64,000 bases of DNA. It comes from Gottschalkiaceae bacterium SANA. GTDB taxonomy: Bacteria > Bacillota > Clostridia > Tissierellales > GPF-1. The position numbers and the translations under genes were made by a program. How positions within the stretch are numbered: the first letter of the stretch is position 1; every line of letters begins with the position of its first letter. Below the pieces are notes generated by a model that worked only from the letters and a program-made list of their open reading frames with translations, did no database searches and was not told the origin of the DNA. Of the stretch, positions 9,027 through 17,643 are shown in pieces. The DNA is taken from assembly GCA_036323355.1 (NCBI GenBank), contig AP028876.1, positions 3,426,294 through 3,490,293 of the forward strand, given 5' to 3'.

Positions 9027-10133
9027 CTATTTTTTATAGTTTTTACGATAAAATCGTTTGCTTACAACCCTTGCAGGCAATTGCTTCTTACGAACTTTAA
9101 TCTCAAATTCAGATCCCATTTCCGTATAAGCCATTTCCACAATGGCAAATCCAATGCTCTTGCCCAAAGTTGGCGATTTATATCCAGTTGTTACAAATCC
9201 AATCTCTCGATCTCCATCCATTACAGGATATCCATGACGAGAAATTCCCTTGGCCATTTCAAATCCAACCAATCGACGCGTCAAGCCCTCTTCCTTTTGC
9301 TTATTCAATGCAGCTTTCCCAATAAAATCATCTTCCGTATCCAATTTTACAAAAAAAGAAAATCCGGCTTCCAAGGGTGTGATGCTATCGTCAAATTCAT
9401 TGCCGTATAAAGGTAAGCACGCTTCAAACCGCAGGGTGTCTCGACAACCCAATCCACAAGGGATCAAGCCTTTCTCTTTGCCCGCTTCTAAAATCAAACG
9501 AGCCAGATCTGTCGCCTCTTCCGGTTTGCAGTAAATTTCAAATCCGTCTTCGCCGGTATATCCCGTACGAGAGACCAAACACTCTCTTCCTTTGATCGTT
9601 ACCCCTTCTTGACAATGGAAAAACGCAATTTTCTTCAAATCAACTTCCGTAAGGGTCTGAAGGATTTCTTCTCCCAATGGACCTTGAATCGCAAGTTGTG
9701 CGGTTTGGTCCGACTGATTCTCCACCTCGATGTCAAACGCTTTGGCTTTTTCCGAGATCCAAGCGAAATCCTTGTCTACATTGCTGGCATTGATCACCAA
9801 CAAAACACGCTCTTGGGCCAAACGATAAACCAATAGGTCATCCACAACACCACCCGACTCGTTACACATCATCCCATATAAAATCTGGGTGTCCGACAAA
9901 GTCGATACATCATTGGTTACCAGGTATTGCGCAAAAGCCAAAGCCTCTTTCCCCGTTACCAACACCTCTCCCATATGGGAGACATCAAAAAGGCCTGCCT
10001 GCTTGCGTACTGCGTGATGCTCTTGAGAGATTCCGGTGTATTGAATCGGCAAAGCCCATCCAGCGAAATCGACAATCTTTCCGCCCAATTCTTCATGTAG
10101 TTCATAGAGCGGTGTTCGTTTCACATTCTCCAT
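9027..10133 (-). CDS. gcvT: Aminomethyltransferase (glycine cleavage T protein)
   Basis: A 368-residue tetrahydrofolate-dependent aminomethyltransferase that releases ammonia and forms methylene-tetrahydrofolate. Family regions include ALPIQYTGISQEHHAVR, GLFDVSHMGEV and SRTGYTGEDGFEIY, then the C-terminal GxxTSG-like YKSPTLGKSIGFA region. The start at 10133 (MENVKRTPLYELHEE) is chosen for the AAGGAGAG site just before it; an upstream frame would run into the riboswitch terminator. First gene of the operon, behind the glycine riboswitch. Confidence 0.94.
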   Translation of the reverse strand: MENVKRTPLYELHEELGGKIVDFAGWALPIQYTGISQEHHAVRKQAGLFDVSHMGEVLVTGKEALAFAQYLVTNDVSTLSDTQILYGMMCNESGGVVDDLLVYRLAQERVLLVINASNVDKDFAWISEKAKAFDIEVENQSDQTAQLAIQGPLGEEILQTLTEVDLKKIAFFHCQEGVTIKGRECLVSRTGYTGEDGFEIYCKPEEATDLARLILEAGKEKGLIPCGLGCRDTLRFEACLPLYGNEFDDSITPLEAGFSFFVKLDTEDDFIGKAALNKQKEEGLTRRLVGFEMAKGISRHGYPVMDGDREIGFVTTGYKSPTLGKSIGFAIVEMAYTEMGSEFEIKVRKKQLPARVVSKRFYRKNYKK

Positions 10134-10165
10134 TTTCTTACTCTCCTTTTCGGCGTTTTCCCAAC

Positions 10166-10208
10166 AAAAAAAGGAATACGCGCACACTAAAATCGTGCCA
10201 CTTATTCC
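10166..10208 (-). terminator. Riboswitch-controlled intrinsic terminator before gcvT
   Basis: On the minus strand GGAATAAGTGGCAC pairs, with a few interruptions, with GTGTGCGCGTATTCC, and seven T residues follow. The GGAATA/TATTCC base is perfect. The stem starts right at the 3' end of the second glycine aptamer, so ligand binding would compete with it. This predicts an ON switch: glycine present, terminator not formed, gcv genes expressed. Confidence 0.82.
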
Positions 10209-10374
10209 CTGTCTTCTTTACCTGAAAGATCGCGGTCGATCCGCTTGCCCCTTCGGTGCCAAACTGGTCTCTCCAGAGTTCCGTCCCTTAACGCTTCGTG
10301 TGCCTGAAAGTTTCTGAAACGATCGGCTGACGTTTCATTGCTCCTTCGGCTCTCTCCCCCTTCGAGATCTCGCA
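10201..10374 (-). ncRNA. Tandem glycine riboswitch (gcvT motif)
   Basis: Two consecutive aptamers read on the minus strand. Aptamer 1 (about 10374-10283) has GGGGGAGAG, GCCGAAGGAGCAA, CTTTCAGGCA and GGGACGGAA. Aptamer 2 (about 10282-10201) has CTCTGGAGAGACC, GCACCGAAGGGGCAA, TCTTTCAGGTA and AAGACAGGG. These are the conserved cores of the known glycine riboswitch, in the usual order and just ahead of gcvT. A 61-codon frame through this region is an artefact of the RNA. Confidence 0.95.
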
Positions 10375-10392
10375 TTAACATCATCCGGGTAA

Positions 10393-10421
10393 TATTCTAT
10401 TCGTCATCATTCTACCATCGA
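10393..10421 (-). promoter_or_regulatory. Candidate promoter of the glycine riboswitch operon
   Basis: On the minus strand TTCGAT (10416-10421), a 17-base spacer and TAGAAT (10393-10398), placed about 20 bases before the first aptamer. The -35 match is weak; the position is right for a riboswitch leader. The rest of the 10.4-10.6 kb stretch holds only an AT-rich weak hairpin near 10450-10480 and the leader of the next plus-strand gene. Confidence 0.42.
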
Positions 10422-10609
10422 ACCCTCTTTAGGGCTATAGATTTTCAGGAAAAAAAGAAGATTTTTCTTCTTTTTTTTATAATTGAACCATTTCTTACAA
10501 AAACTTACTAAAATACGTGTTTCAGAGAAAGTTGAGATTGTTTGACAATTGATTTTAGCTTATAATAAAAGTAATGAGTACAGTCAACCTTGAGAGGAGA
10601 TGAGCCGGA

Positions 10610-11257
10610 ATGACAATGCTTCAGGAAATCGAAAAGAACTTACTTAATATCAACGGCGTCTCAAATTGTCGTGTCATCGGAGATGATCAGACAATAGATG
10701 AGATTCATATCATCAACCAAACGCCAAGATCTCCAAAACAAATTGCAAGAGATGTTGAGAGTTACATAAAAACGGCTTACAAGATCAATTTAAATCACAA
10801 AAAGATCAGTATAGTCAATCTTGATATTCCTGTAAATTCCGAGGATGAAAATGATGCCTTTGAATTTGGAAAAAGGATTTCATTTGAAAACCTATCCATT
10901 ACGCAAGGACATCGCCAAGCCGTGATTCAACTCGAACTAGGCTTTGACGGAAAACTGTTCAAGCGACAAGAAACAGCTATCAATATCCCCGACCTTCGCT
11001 ACAACGAAGTCGGCAAGCTCACTTTGGGGCTTGCGCAGGAAATCTGCGAGGAACAACTCATTTTTGCCTTAAATTCAATCCGGATCGATCAAATTGCAGG
11101 GAACGATATTGTTCTTGCTCTGGTTACGATCATTTCCAATGGGGAGGCCCGATTAAACGTAGGAAGCGCAATTATACGAGACGATATTCACTCAGCAATT
11201 GTAAAAGCTGTGTTAGATTCGATAAATCGTATTGTTTCCTTCGTCAAAATCAATTAA
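10610..11257 (+). CDS. Conserved-looking protein of unknown function
   Basis: A 215-residue soluble protein I cannot assign. The N-terminal 75 residues read like a small alpha/beta domain (GVSNCRVIGDD, then EIHIINQTPRSPKQIARDVES and the basic HKKISIV strand). The second part (about 85-215) is another alpha/beta segment ending in a helix with GSAIIRDDIHSAIVKAVLDS. No signal peptide or membrane segment. AGGAGA lies 10 bases before the ATG at 10610; ATG at 10616 is an alternative. It stands alone between the riboswitch and the microprotein unit. The look is that of a regulatory or ligand-binding protein, but no function is claimed. Confidence 0.75.
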   Translation: MTMLQEIEKNLLNINGVSNCRVIGDDQTIDEIHIINQTPRSPKQIARDVESYIKTAYKINLNHKKISIVNLDIPVNSEDENDAFEFGKRISFENLSITQGHRQAVIQLELGFDGKLFKRQETAINIPDLRYNEVGKLTLGLAQEICEEQLIFALNSIRIDQIAGNDIVLALVTIISNGEARLNVGSAIIRDDIHSAIVKAVLDSINRIVSFVKIN

Positions 11258-11260
11258 ACT
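11232..11260 (+). promoter_or_regulatory. Candidate promoter of the microprotein/HD-GYP unit
   Basis: TTGTTT (11232-11237), 17 bases, TAAACT (11255-11260), overlapping the stop codon of the preceding gene. A start near 11267 would produce a leader of about 90 bases containing the hairpin at 11295-11353. Moderate match only. Confidence 0.35.
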
Positions 11261-11294
11261 AGTGATTAAGTCGATTGCACGTCAGAGCGGAGCG

Positions 11295-11353
11295 GATATA
11301 GCCTGTGTTAACTAGCGAAAAAACACAGAGTACCTTTATCAGGAGGCTATATC
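11295..11353 (+). promoter_or_regulatory. Long-range hairpin that sequesters a ribosome site
   Basis: GATATAGCC (11295-11303) is perfectly complementary to GGCTATATC (11345-11353), which overlaps the AGGAGG ribosome site (11341-11346) and ends one base before the ATG at 11355. Nested inside is a second stem, TGTGTT (11304-11309) with AACACA (11322-11327). The folded form would hide the ribosome site. This is the layout of a translational switch or thermometer; I do not recognise a known riboswitch class in it. Confidence 0.55.
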
Positions 11354-11354
11354 G

Positions 11355-11432
11355 ATGAAAAAAGTGATTTCTGTATTGACTACATTAGGAGCACTTATTC
11401 TAGCTGGTGGTTCACACATTGGCTGGCTATAA
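11355..11432 (+). CDS. 25-residue hydrophobic microprotein
   Basis: ATG at 11355 to TAA at 11432 encodes MKKVISVLTTLGALILAGG followed by SHIGWL: a two-lysine start, one hydrophobic span of about 17 residues, and a short polar/aromatic tail. It has a strong AGGAGG site 8 bases upstream, itself part of a hairpin. It could be a small single-pass membrane protein, a secreted peptide or a leader peptide whose translation affects the HD-GYP gene 90 bases downstream. No terminator separates them. No family is recognised. Confidence 0.5.
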   Translation: MKKVISVLTTLGALILAGGSHIGWL

Positions 11433-11521
11433 GATGTCCTTAGTAATTTAAACGAACCGTTCTTGTAATATGAAAACACTATACTGACGTGCATCGGCCT
11501 TATTCAACAAAGGAGTACCCT

Positions 11522-12802
11522 ATGAAGGCAAAAACCAAAATTTATCTTGCATTAATCTATATGCTTGGCGTATCTGCACTTTGGTTTATGTTCCAAGAGC
11601 TCGGTCCACTGAGCGACACTCTTGACTGGGGTGCTATTTTTTATTTAATGATTCTTTCTCTTGTAACTGAATCTCTTCAGGTTGGTTACAAAGAAACCTC
11701 TATAAGCGTTGGTTTTTCTGTCAATCTTGCAGCTTTTTTACTTTTTGGTCCCTTTGTTGCTGCAGCTACCATTGCGTTTGGATTTTTCTTTAGAGTCACC
11801 AAAAAGGGTGAAGATACCGTTCATGTTTTCAATACACCGATATACAAAAATCTATTCAATGTCTGTAGCATGATTCTCTGTGTATTTTTAGCAAGTCGAT
11901 TGGTTTTTCTTTTCTACGATTATTCGGTCTTCTATCATTATTCTGGATCCATAGACCTAATGGGGACTATTGTCCCAGGTGTAATCTATGCAATAGGGTT
12001 CTCTATTGCAAATTCCTTGCTGATTTCCATGCTGTTTGTTACCATGGTACCCAACAGCTTTATTCATTATTTTATCGAGAATATTAGTGTTACTTTAATC
12101 AGTTCTTTATCAATCGGACTTATTTCTGGCGTTTTATTATCAATTTTGTATGAAACCCTAGGTATACTTGGTTCTCTATTGTTCTTCTTACCTATTTTAT
12201 ATGCCCGCTACACCTTTAAACTTTATGTGGATATGAAAGATGCTTATCTGGTCACAATCAGCGCTTTAGCGAGCTCTATGGATGCCAAAGACCATTACAC
12301 CCAGGGTCACTCGGAACGAGTTTCCCAATATGCAGAAGCCATCGCAAAAAAGATGAATCTTGGCTATGATGAAGTCGAAAATGTTCGTACCGCTGCCCTA
12401 CTTCATGATATCGGGAAAATTGGGGTACCGGACACGATTCTTAATAAACCTGGACGACTCAATGACGAAGAATACAAAATCTGTCAACGTCATGCAGAAA
12501 TTGGTCATTCCATTGTCCATGGCATCAGCTATTTAAAGAAAAGCGAAGAGATTATTCGCAGCCACCATGAACACTATAATGGAAAGGGCTATCCTGATGG
12601 ACTAGCCGGAGATAACGTCGCATTGGAAACCTATATCGTGGCTTTAGCAGATGCCTACGATGCCATGTCGTCGGACCGCCCCTACCGAAATGCCTTGCCA
12701 GAGGAAAAAATTCTTTCTATTATTGCTAAAGAACGCGGTCAGCAATTTCACCCAGAAGTTGTGGATGTGTTCTTATCTTTAAAGAAGGATGGGATCTTCT
12801 GA
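11522..12802 (+). CDS. Membrane-bound HD-GYP cyclic-di-GMP phosphodiesterase
   Basis: A 426-residue protein. Residues 1-235 hold about seven hydrophobic segments forming a membrane sensor domain; residues about 240-425 are an HD-GYP domain with LLHDIGKIGVPDTILNKPG and HHEHYNGKGYPDGL, keeping the HD pair and the GYP motif. HD-GYP proteins degrade cyclic-di-GMP. The start at 11522 (MKAKTKIYLALIY) follows AAGGAG; an earlier frame start at 11489 lacks one. It overlaps the downstream DUF5317 gene by one base, so both are translated together. It is the only HD-GYP protein here. Confidence 0.9.
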   Translation: MKAKTKIYLALIYMLGVSALWFMFQELGPLSDTLDWGAIFYLMILSLVTESLQVGYKETSISVGFSVNLAAFLLFGPFVAAATIAFGFFFRVTKKGEDTVHVFNTPIYKNLFNVCSMILCVFLASRLVFLFYDYSVFYHYSGSIDLMGTIVPGVIYAIGFSIANSLLISMLFVTMVPNSFIHYFIENISVTLISSLSIGLISGVLLSILYETLGILGSLLFFLPILYARYTFKLYVDMKDAYLVTISALASSMDAKDHYTQGHSERVSQYAEAIAKKMNLGYDEVENVRTAALLHDIGKIGVPDTILNKPGRLNDEEYKICQRHAEIGHSIVHGISYLKKSEEIIRSHHEHYNGKGYPDGLAGDNVALETYIVALADAYDAMSSDRPYRNALPEEKILSIIAKERGQQFHPEVVDVFLSLKKDGIF

Positions 12803-13377
12803 TGATGTATGAACTCTTGATTTACTCACTTATTCTAGGACTCGTCTTTGGCGGGTCTTTAAAAAAATTATGGAATATTGACTTAAAGGGATTTCCCTTT
12901 ATCATGATCTCTGTAGTCTCTCTGGCCGTCACCAATTGGATGAGGCGTTCAACCTACCTGCCTACAATCCTGAGTCTTTCTTTTATCGAACAAATTACCT
13001 CAGTCATTTATTTTTTGGCTTTTTTCATTCTCTTGGTCTTTGTCTGGATCAATCGAAACGAAAAATCTCTTTTACTCGTTGGGATTGGAATTTTGTTAAA
13101 TATGATCGTGATCTTTTCCAACGGAGCAAAGATGCCCGTAGAACCAGTACTCGCTCAAGCTTTTGGTCTACTTGATAAAATTTCCTATTTGGAAACCCAT
13201 GGATTTTACACCTTGGCCAATTCAAATACTCGGTTTTATTACCTGGCCGATGTGATTAAGAATCCCTTTCTAACCTCCTATATCGTAAGTTTAGGAGATT
13301 TCTTTATCAGCGGCGGGCTCTTTATCTTTGTTATTCAAAAGATGCGACAGCCACAAAATGAATCTGTACAAAAATAA
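12802..13377 (+). CDS. DUF5317 family membrane protein
   Basis: A 191-residue membrane protein with five to six hydrophobic segments (about 3-20, 28-46, 55-80, 88-108, 155-180) and the family-like stretch NMIVIFSNGAKMPVEPVLA near residue 102. I recognise the layout as DUF5317, which has no settled function. Its start codon overlaps the stop of the HD-GYP gene (TGATG arrangement), suggesting that the two work together, perhaps as sensor and output. It ends at a terminator shared with convergent cinA. Confidence 0.72.
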   Translation: MMYELLIYSLILGLVFGGSLKKLWNIDLKGFPFIMISVVSLAVTNWMRRSTYLPTILSLSFIEQITSVIYFLAFFILLVFVWINRNEKSLLLVGIGILLNMIVIFSNGAKMPVEPVLAQAFGLLDKISYLETHGFYTLANSNTRFYYLADVIKNPFLTSYIVSLGDFFISGGLFIFVIQKMRQPQNESVQK

Positions 13378-13403
13378 ATCCTTTGCATTCGCAAAGGATT
13401 TTT
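13377..13403. terminator. Bidirectional intrinsic terminator
   Basis: AATCCTTTGC and GCAAAGGATT form a 10-base perfect stem with a 4-base loop and T-runs on both strands. It serves the DUF5317 gene (plus) and cinA (minus), whose ends converge on it. Confidence 0.88.
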
Positions 13404-13429
13404 ACTTGCTCAACTATATTTTCACTCTT

Positions 13430-14662
13430 TTAGGCCTGAATCTCTAAGCGTAACCAATTTAAAGCTGTACGGACTGCGCGGAAACGAACTCGAGCACGGT
13501 CACCAGAAAGAACGAGGCGGCGTGTCTTAACCTCACCATCGATATAAAGTCCCAAGCAGACCGTTCCAACAGGCGTCTTTTCCGTCCCACCGCTTGGTCC
13601 AGCAAGGCCGGTTGTAGAGAGAGCAACTGTTGTTTTCGCCTTGTCAGCCGCTCCCCGTGCCATTGCTGCAGCAACCTCTTCACTAACCACACCTTTTTCC
13701 TTAATCAGTTCCATGGGGACCCCCAAGGTTTCGCTTTTCGCCTCTTCCGAATAGGTAATAAATCCCTGTTGAAACACCTCAGAAGCACCCGCCACATCAA
13801 TCAAAGCCGATGCCAGCATACCTCCCGTCAAGGATTCTGATACCGCAATCGTTTTTTTCTTTTCAGTCAACAATCGAATGACTTGCTGCTCTAAATTCTC
13901 ATTGTTGTCTGAGTAAATATACTGCCCTAGACGATCCCGAAAAACAGCTTCCACAGGTGCCATAATTGCCTCAACAGCTTCCTGAGTCTTTGCCTTGCCC
14001 GTCAACCGAAAGGTCACTTGTCCACCCCCCGCATAAGATGCCAGAACAGGATTTTGACTTTCTGTAATCAAATCCATCACCCGGTCTTCAGCAGAAGATT
14101 CTCCAATTCCCATCAAATGGAATTTACGCACAGCAATTACTTCTGTTCGCTTTCTTTCAATCAAGGGTGTCAAGTGACGGCGGAAAATATCTCTCATCTC
14201 CCTTGGTGGGCCAGGCAACAAGAAAATCCAGCATCCATCAACTTCCACCCCACAAGCGGGAGCCGTTCCACGATGATTATCAAAAATCTGTGCCCCCATA
14301 GGAAAGTAAGCCTGTCTCAGATTATTTGGCGTCATTTCACGACCAATATGCTCAAAAAACAAGCGAATCCGCTCTTCACTATTTGAATCCAAAACCATTT
14401 TACGATCAACAACTTCCGCTAAGATCTCCTTACTCAAATCATCCTGCGTCGGTCCTAATCCTCCGGTTACAAAAATCCAATCAGCCCGTGTAAGAGAACG
14501 CGCATACGCATCCTTCATATCTTCCGCTTCATCGCCAATTACCGTATGATACCGTACAGTTACACCCAATTCCTGCAATTGCTTGGATAGCCATGCCGCG
14601 TTGGTGTTTACAATATCACCGTACAACAATTCACTTCCAATGTTGATAATTTCCGCTATCAT
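13430..14662 (-). CDS. cinA: CinA family nucleotide-processing protein
   Basis: A 410-residue cytosolic protein with two domains: an N-terminal molybdopterin-binding-like COG1058 domain (1-170; GSELLYGDIVNTNAAWLS, FVTGGLGPTQDDLSKE) and a C-terminal CinA domain (about 255-405; AVSESLTGGMLAS, GLAGPSGGTEKTPVGTV). The C-terminal domain is an NMN deamidase in studied members, and the N-terminal one an ADP-ribose pyrophosphatase, so it belongs to pyridine nucleotide salvage. Nine bases separate it from proC upstream, so the two form an operon. In competent bacteria cinA is induced with recA; recA is not visible here. Confidence 0.93.
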   Translation of the reverse strand: MIAEIINIGSELLYGDIVNTNAAWLSKQLQELGVTVRYHTVIGDEAEDMKDAYARSLTRADWIFVTGGLGPTQDDLSKEILAEVVDRKMVLDSNSEERIRLFFEHIGREMTPNNLRQAYFPMGAQIFDNHRGTAPACGVEVDGCWIFLLPGPPREMRDIFRRHLTPLIERKRTEVIAVRKFHLMGIGESSAEDRVMDLITESQNPVLASYAGGGQVTFRLTGKAKTQEAVEAIMAPVEAVFRDRLGQYIYSDNNENLEQQVIRLLTEKKKTIAVSESLTGGMLASALIDVAGASEVFQQGFITYSEEAKSETLGVPMELIKEKGVVSEEVAAAMARGAADKAKTTVALSTTGLAGPSGGTEKTPVGTVCLGLYIDGEVKTRRLVLSGDRARVRFRAVRTALNWLRLEIQA

Positions 14663-14671
14663 AATATCCCC

Positions 14672-15478
14672 CTATGATGATTGCGTCATCTCTTTTGTTT
14701 TCTTTGTGCAAGCTTTCATCGCCTCTTGTACAGAAGAACGGAATTGGTTTTTCTCCAGAGTCAGAACCGCTTCAATGGTCGTTCCGCCAGGTGTACAAAC
14801 TCGATCTTTTAGTTCCTCTGGGTGAATTCCCGTATCCAAAACCATTTTCGCTGCACCCAATACCGTTTGCGCAGCCATTTCTTTCGCTATTTGACGTGGC
14901 AAGCCATCTAAAACGCCTGCATCCGCCATGGCTTCAATCAGCATAAATACATAGGCTGGCGCTGAACCTGAAATTGCTGGAACCACATCCATCTTTGACT
15001 CTGGCAATTCAAAAACCTTGCCAAAGCTCTCAAGCAATTGAATGGTTCCCTGGTACAAGTCATCCGATACCTCTTGACTGCGACAAACGGCTGTTACTCC
15101 CGTCTTAACTAGGGCAGGCGTATTCGGCATGGTTCGGATCACCGGCTGAGGCCGTCCCAATTGTACTTGCATTTTTTCGATACTGATACCCGCTGCAATC
15201 GTCACAACCACAGTTGCCACTGGAAGCACTTTCTGAATCTCCTTGGCAACCACTTCATACAAATACGGTTTTACTGCCAAGACCAGAATCTCTGCAAATG
15301 CCGCAACCTCACGATTATCTTGGGTAATTTGAATCCCATGCGCATTTTGTACTGCAATCAAATTTTCCTTGCTTGGATTGCTGACCATCACATTCTCGCG
15401 AGCAAACTTGCCCGAATCCATAATTCCAGCGATCATCGCCGTCGCCATATTCCCACAACCAATAAATCCAATTTTCAT
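14672..15478 (-). CDS. proC: Pyrroline-5-carboxylate reductase
   Basis: A 268-residue NAD(P)H enzyme for the last step of proline synthesis. The N-terminal Rossmann motif GFIGCGNMATAMIAG is clear, followed by VVTIAAGISIEKMQ, RTMPNTPALVKTGVTAV and, at the C-terminus, GSAPAYVFMLIEAMADAGV and CTPGGTTIEAVLTLE, all family signatures. Length is normal. proB and proA are encoded separately at 28.4-30.4 kb, so the complete glutamate-to-proline route lies within the window. It is the first gene of the proC-cinA pair. Confidence 0.95.
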   Translation of the reverse strand: MKIGFIGCGNMATAMIAGIMDSGKFARENVMVSNPSKENLIAVQNAHGIQITQDNREVAAFAEILVLAVKPYLYEVVAKEIQKVLPVATVVVTIAAGISIEKMQVQLGRPQPVIRTMPNTPALVKTGVTAVCRSQEVSDDLYQGTIQLLESFGKVFELPESKMDVVPAISGSAPAYVFMLIEAMADAGVLDGLPRQIAKEMAAQTVLGAAKMVLDTGIHPEELKDRVCTPGGTTIEAVLTLEKNQFRSSVQEAMKACTKKTKEMTQSS

Positions 15479-15520
15479 TCTACCACCAACCCTTCTTCTC
15501 CTATTATATAGAAAATTTAG

Positions 15521-15552
15521 AGAAAAAGAAATCCGCGACTTCCGCCGCGGAT
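15521..15552 (-). terminator. Intrinsic terminator after cstA
   Basis: On the minus strand ATCCGCG pairs with CGCGGAT across an 8-base loop, followed by TTTCTTTTT. It lies between the cstA stop (15573) and the proC start (15478), separating the two transcription units. Confidence 0.78.
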
Positions 15553-15572
15553 CTTGTCAAGGGATCGTTTTA

Positions 15573-17267
15573 TTAAGCCACTTTTTTACCTGATAGTTTT
15601 TTCGCTTGGTAATCTTTTACCGCTTTATACGATTCAATGATCATCCAAACTTCCAAAACCAAAATTACAATGTTTATGATAAATAACAAGTAATTTGAAG
15701 TATTAAAATATGCAATCAAGTTATTCACCATGCCCCACGCCGTCATAACCATCATAAAGATCATTGGAATTCCGGTGTAGATAACTGGCTTGTCTCTCTT
15801 TGCAAGATAAACCGTGATCACCATCAAAGACAAGGCCGCCAATAATTGATTGGCTGCACCAAATAATGGCCATAAAATCATAGCTCCCGCACCGCCATCT
15901 CTTGCCATTGCCAATGCCAGTGCCGACAATACAGCAAATCCTGTTGCAGCATATTTACCTTGCAATGGTTTGATTTTTAAATCCTCAGCAATTTCCGCAA
16001 CGACATATCGTTGAATCCGTGTTGCCGTATCGAGAGTTGTTGCGGCAAAAGATACAACAAACACAGCAAGGATTGTTTTTGCAAAAGAAACAGAAATGCC
16101 AAGACCGGTCAAGAAGCTAGCACCACCATCAATAAAGGCACCCAATTTCGCGCCTAAACCCGATGCACTTGCCCAATCGGCATAACGTGCAGTCCATGCT
16201 GCCGCATCACCCAATCCAGCTGTACATGCAACAATAACAAGAATTGCCAAAGCACCTTCCAGCAACATAGAACCATATCCGATAAACATTGCATCTTCTT
16301 CTTTATCCAATTGCTTGGAAGATGTGCCTGATGAAACCAAGCTATGGAATCCTGAAATCGCGCCGCACGCGATTGTAATAAATAATAATGGAACCATGGA
16401 TCCTGGCGCACCTGGAACATTGGTACGAATAGCAGGAGCCACGATCTCAGGTCGAACAACAACCAAACCAAGAATCAACAAACCCATTGCAATCAATAAC
16501 TCATGGGAGTTCATATAATCACGTGGCTGTAGAAGCTGTTGAACCGGTAAAACAGAAGCAACAAATGCATAAATGAATAAAACGCTTAACCAGAACAGAA
16601 TAGGTGTCATACCCATGATTGTTTCTGGAGATTGGAAATTAAAGAATGTTGCACCCATCCAAATCGTAACATACATCAAAATAATTGCCACGATGGATAG
16701 AGGTCCAACTTTCATCCCCTTCTTATAAACTAAGTAACCCAGTACCATAGCAATAGGAATCTCCATCCAAACTGGGAAGACAGAGGCTGGATACATAATA
16801 AAAAGTTTGCCTATAATCATTGCAAAGATCGCAATTACAATTAAGAGCAAGAAAAAGATAACGGCTAAAAATAAGTTCTTCGAAGTAGGTCCAACGATGT
16901 CCTTTGTAACCTCGCCCATGGATTTTCCTTCATTTCTTTCGGAAATAACCAATGAGCCGAAATCATGTACAGCACCCATAAAAATCGATCCCAGAACTAC
17001 CCAGATGACAGCAGGAACCCATCCCCAGATTACCCCGATAGCAGGTCCGACTATTGGTCCGGTTCCCGCAATCGATGTGTAGTGGTGACCAAAAAGAATA
17101 CTTTTCTTGGTTGGTACATAATCTACACCATCTTCCATAGTGTGAGCAGGTGTAAGTTTCTTGTTTGACCCTAATTCAAACAACTTTTTACCTACAAATT
17201 TACCATAGGTATTATAAGCAAGAATAAAGGCCGCATAGCAGAAAATAGCAAGTACTAATGCATTCAT
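15573..17267 (-). CDS. cstA: CstA family carbon starvation transporter
   Basis: A 564-residue membrane protein with about 15 hydrophobic segments. Family regions include YGKFVGKKLFELG near the N-terminus, FGHHYTSIAGTGPIVGPAIG (about 59-78), HDFGSLVISERNEGKSMGE and the central GFHSLVSSGTSSKQL. CstA proteins import peptides or pyruvate when preferred carbon is short. It is the short form (about 560 residues, compared with about 700 in Escherichia coli). It forms a single-gene unit with its own terminator. Confidence 0.9.
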   Translation of the reverse strand: MNALVLAIFCYAAFILAYNTYGKFVGKKLFELGSNKKLTPAHTMEDGVDYVPTKKSILFGHHYTSIAGTGPIVGPAIGVIWGWVPAVIWVVLGSIFMGAVHDFGSLVISERNEGKSMGEVTKDIVGPTSKNLFLAVIFFLLLIVIAIFAMIIGKLFIMYPASVFPVWMEIPIAMVLGYLVYKKGMKVGPLSIVAIILMYVTIWMGATFFNFQSPETIMGMTPILFWLSVLFIYAFVASVLPVQQLLQPRDYMNSHELLIAMGLLILGLVVVRPEIVAPAIRTNVPGAPGSMVPLLFITIACGAISGFHSLVSSGTSSKQLDKEEDAMFIGYGSMLLEGALAILVIVACTAGLGDAAAWTARYADWASASGLGAKLGAFIDGGASFLTGLGISVSFAKTILAVFVVSFAATTLDTATRIQRYVVAEIAEDLKIKPLQGKYAATGFAVLSALALAMARDGGAGAMILWPLFGAANQLLAALSLMVITVYLAKRDKPVIYTGIPMIFMMVMTAWGMVNNLIAYFNTSNYLLFIINIVILVLEVWMIIESYKAVKDYQAKKLSGKKVA

Positions 17268-17339
17268 GAAAACCCTTCTTTCCTTTAAGAATTTTCGCCC
17301 GTCTCCGGACTTTTTAGTGAATAACCCCTTGACGACTTC

Positions 17340-17367
17340 ATTATAGTCCTAAATATTTGATTTGAAA
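17340..17367 (-). promoter_or_regulatory. Candidate cstA promoter
   Basis: On the minus strand TTTCAA (17362-17367), 16 bases, TATAAT (17340-17345), leaving a leader of about 65 bases. The rest of the 17268-17575 gap is AT-rich and shows no gene. Confidence 0.48.
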
Positions 17368-17575
17368 AGTGTAAATTTATACATTTTTCAGACTTTATCA
17401 TTATGTTTATTCTCACTCTTATAATGTAATCATATGTTTATCTAACTGTGAGCTGTAATATATAATCTGCGATAATATTCAATATATTCTTTGAATACAC
17501 TAAATTATTCCTTGTTTTATCCTATTCTTTTTTTCCAGCGACTTTGTATATTCTTTCTTTAACGCTTCTTTATGC

Positions 17576-17618
17576 AAAAAAAGGAGAAGTTGATTATCAG
17601 AATCAACTTCTCCTTTTT
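17576..17618. terminator. Strong bidirectional terminator downstream of the GGDEF-EAL gene
   Basis: AAGGAGAAGTTGATT (17581-17595) and its exact complement (17601-17615) form a 15-base stem with a 5-base loop, flanked by A and T runs. It ends the minus-strand GGDEF-EAL transcript whose stop codon is at 17644. Confidence 0.9.
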
Positions 17619-17643
17619 CTCAATATCCATTTTTTAATTTTCC

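Noticed and set aside
10202..10384. 61-codon minus-strand open frame within the gcv leader
   Set aside because: It coincides with the tandem glycine riboswitch; sequence conservation there is explained by the RNA, and no ribosome site precedes the frame.
10449..10480. AT-rich hairpin GAAGA/TCTTC considered as a terminator
   Set aside because: The stem is almost entirely A/T and G/A runs with no gene ending nearby; too weak to call.
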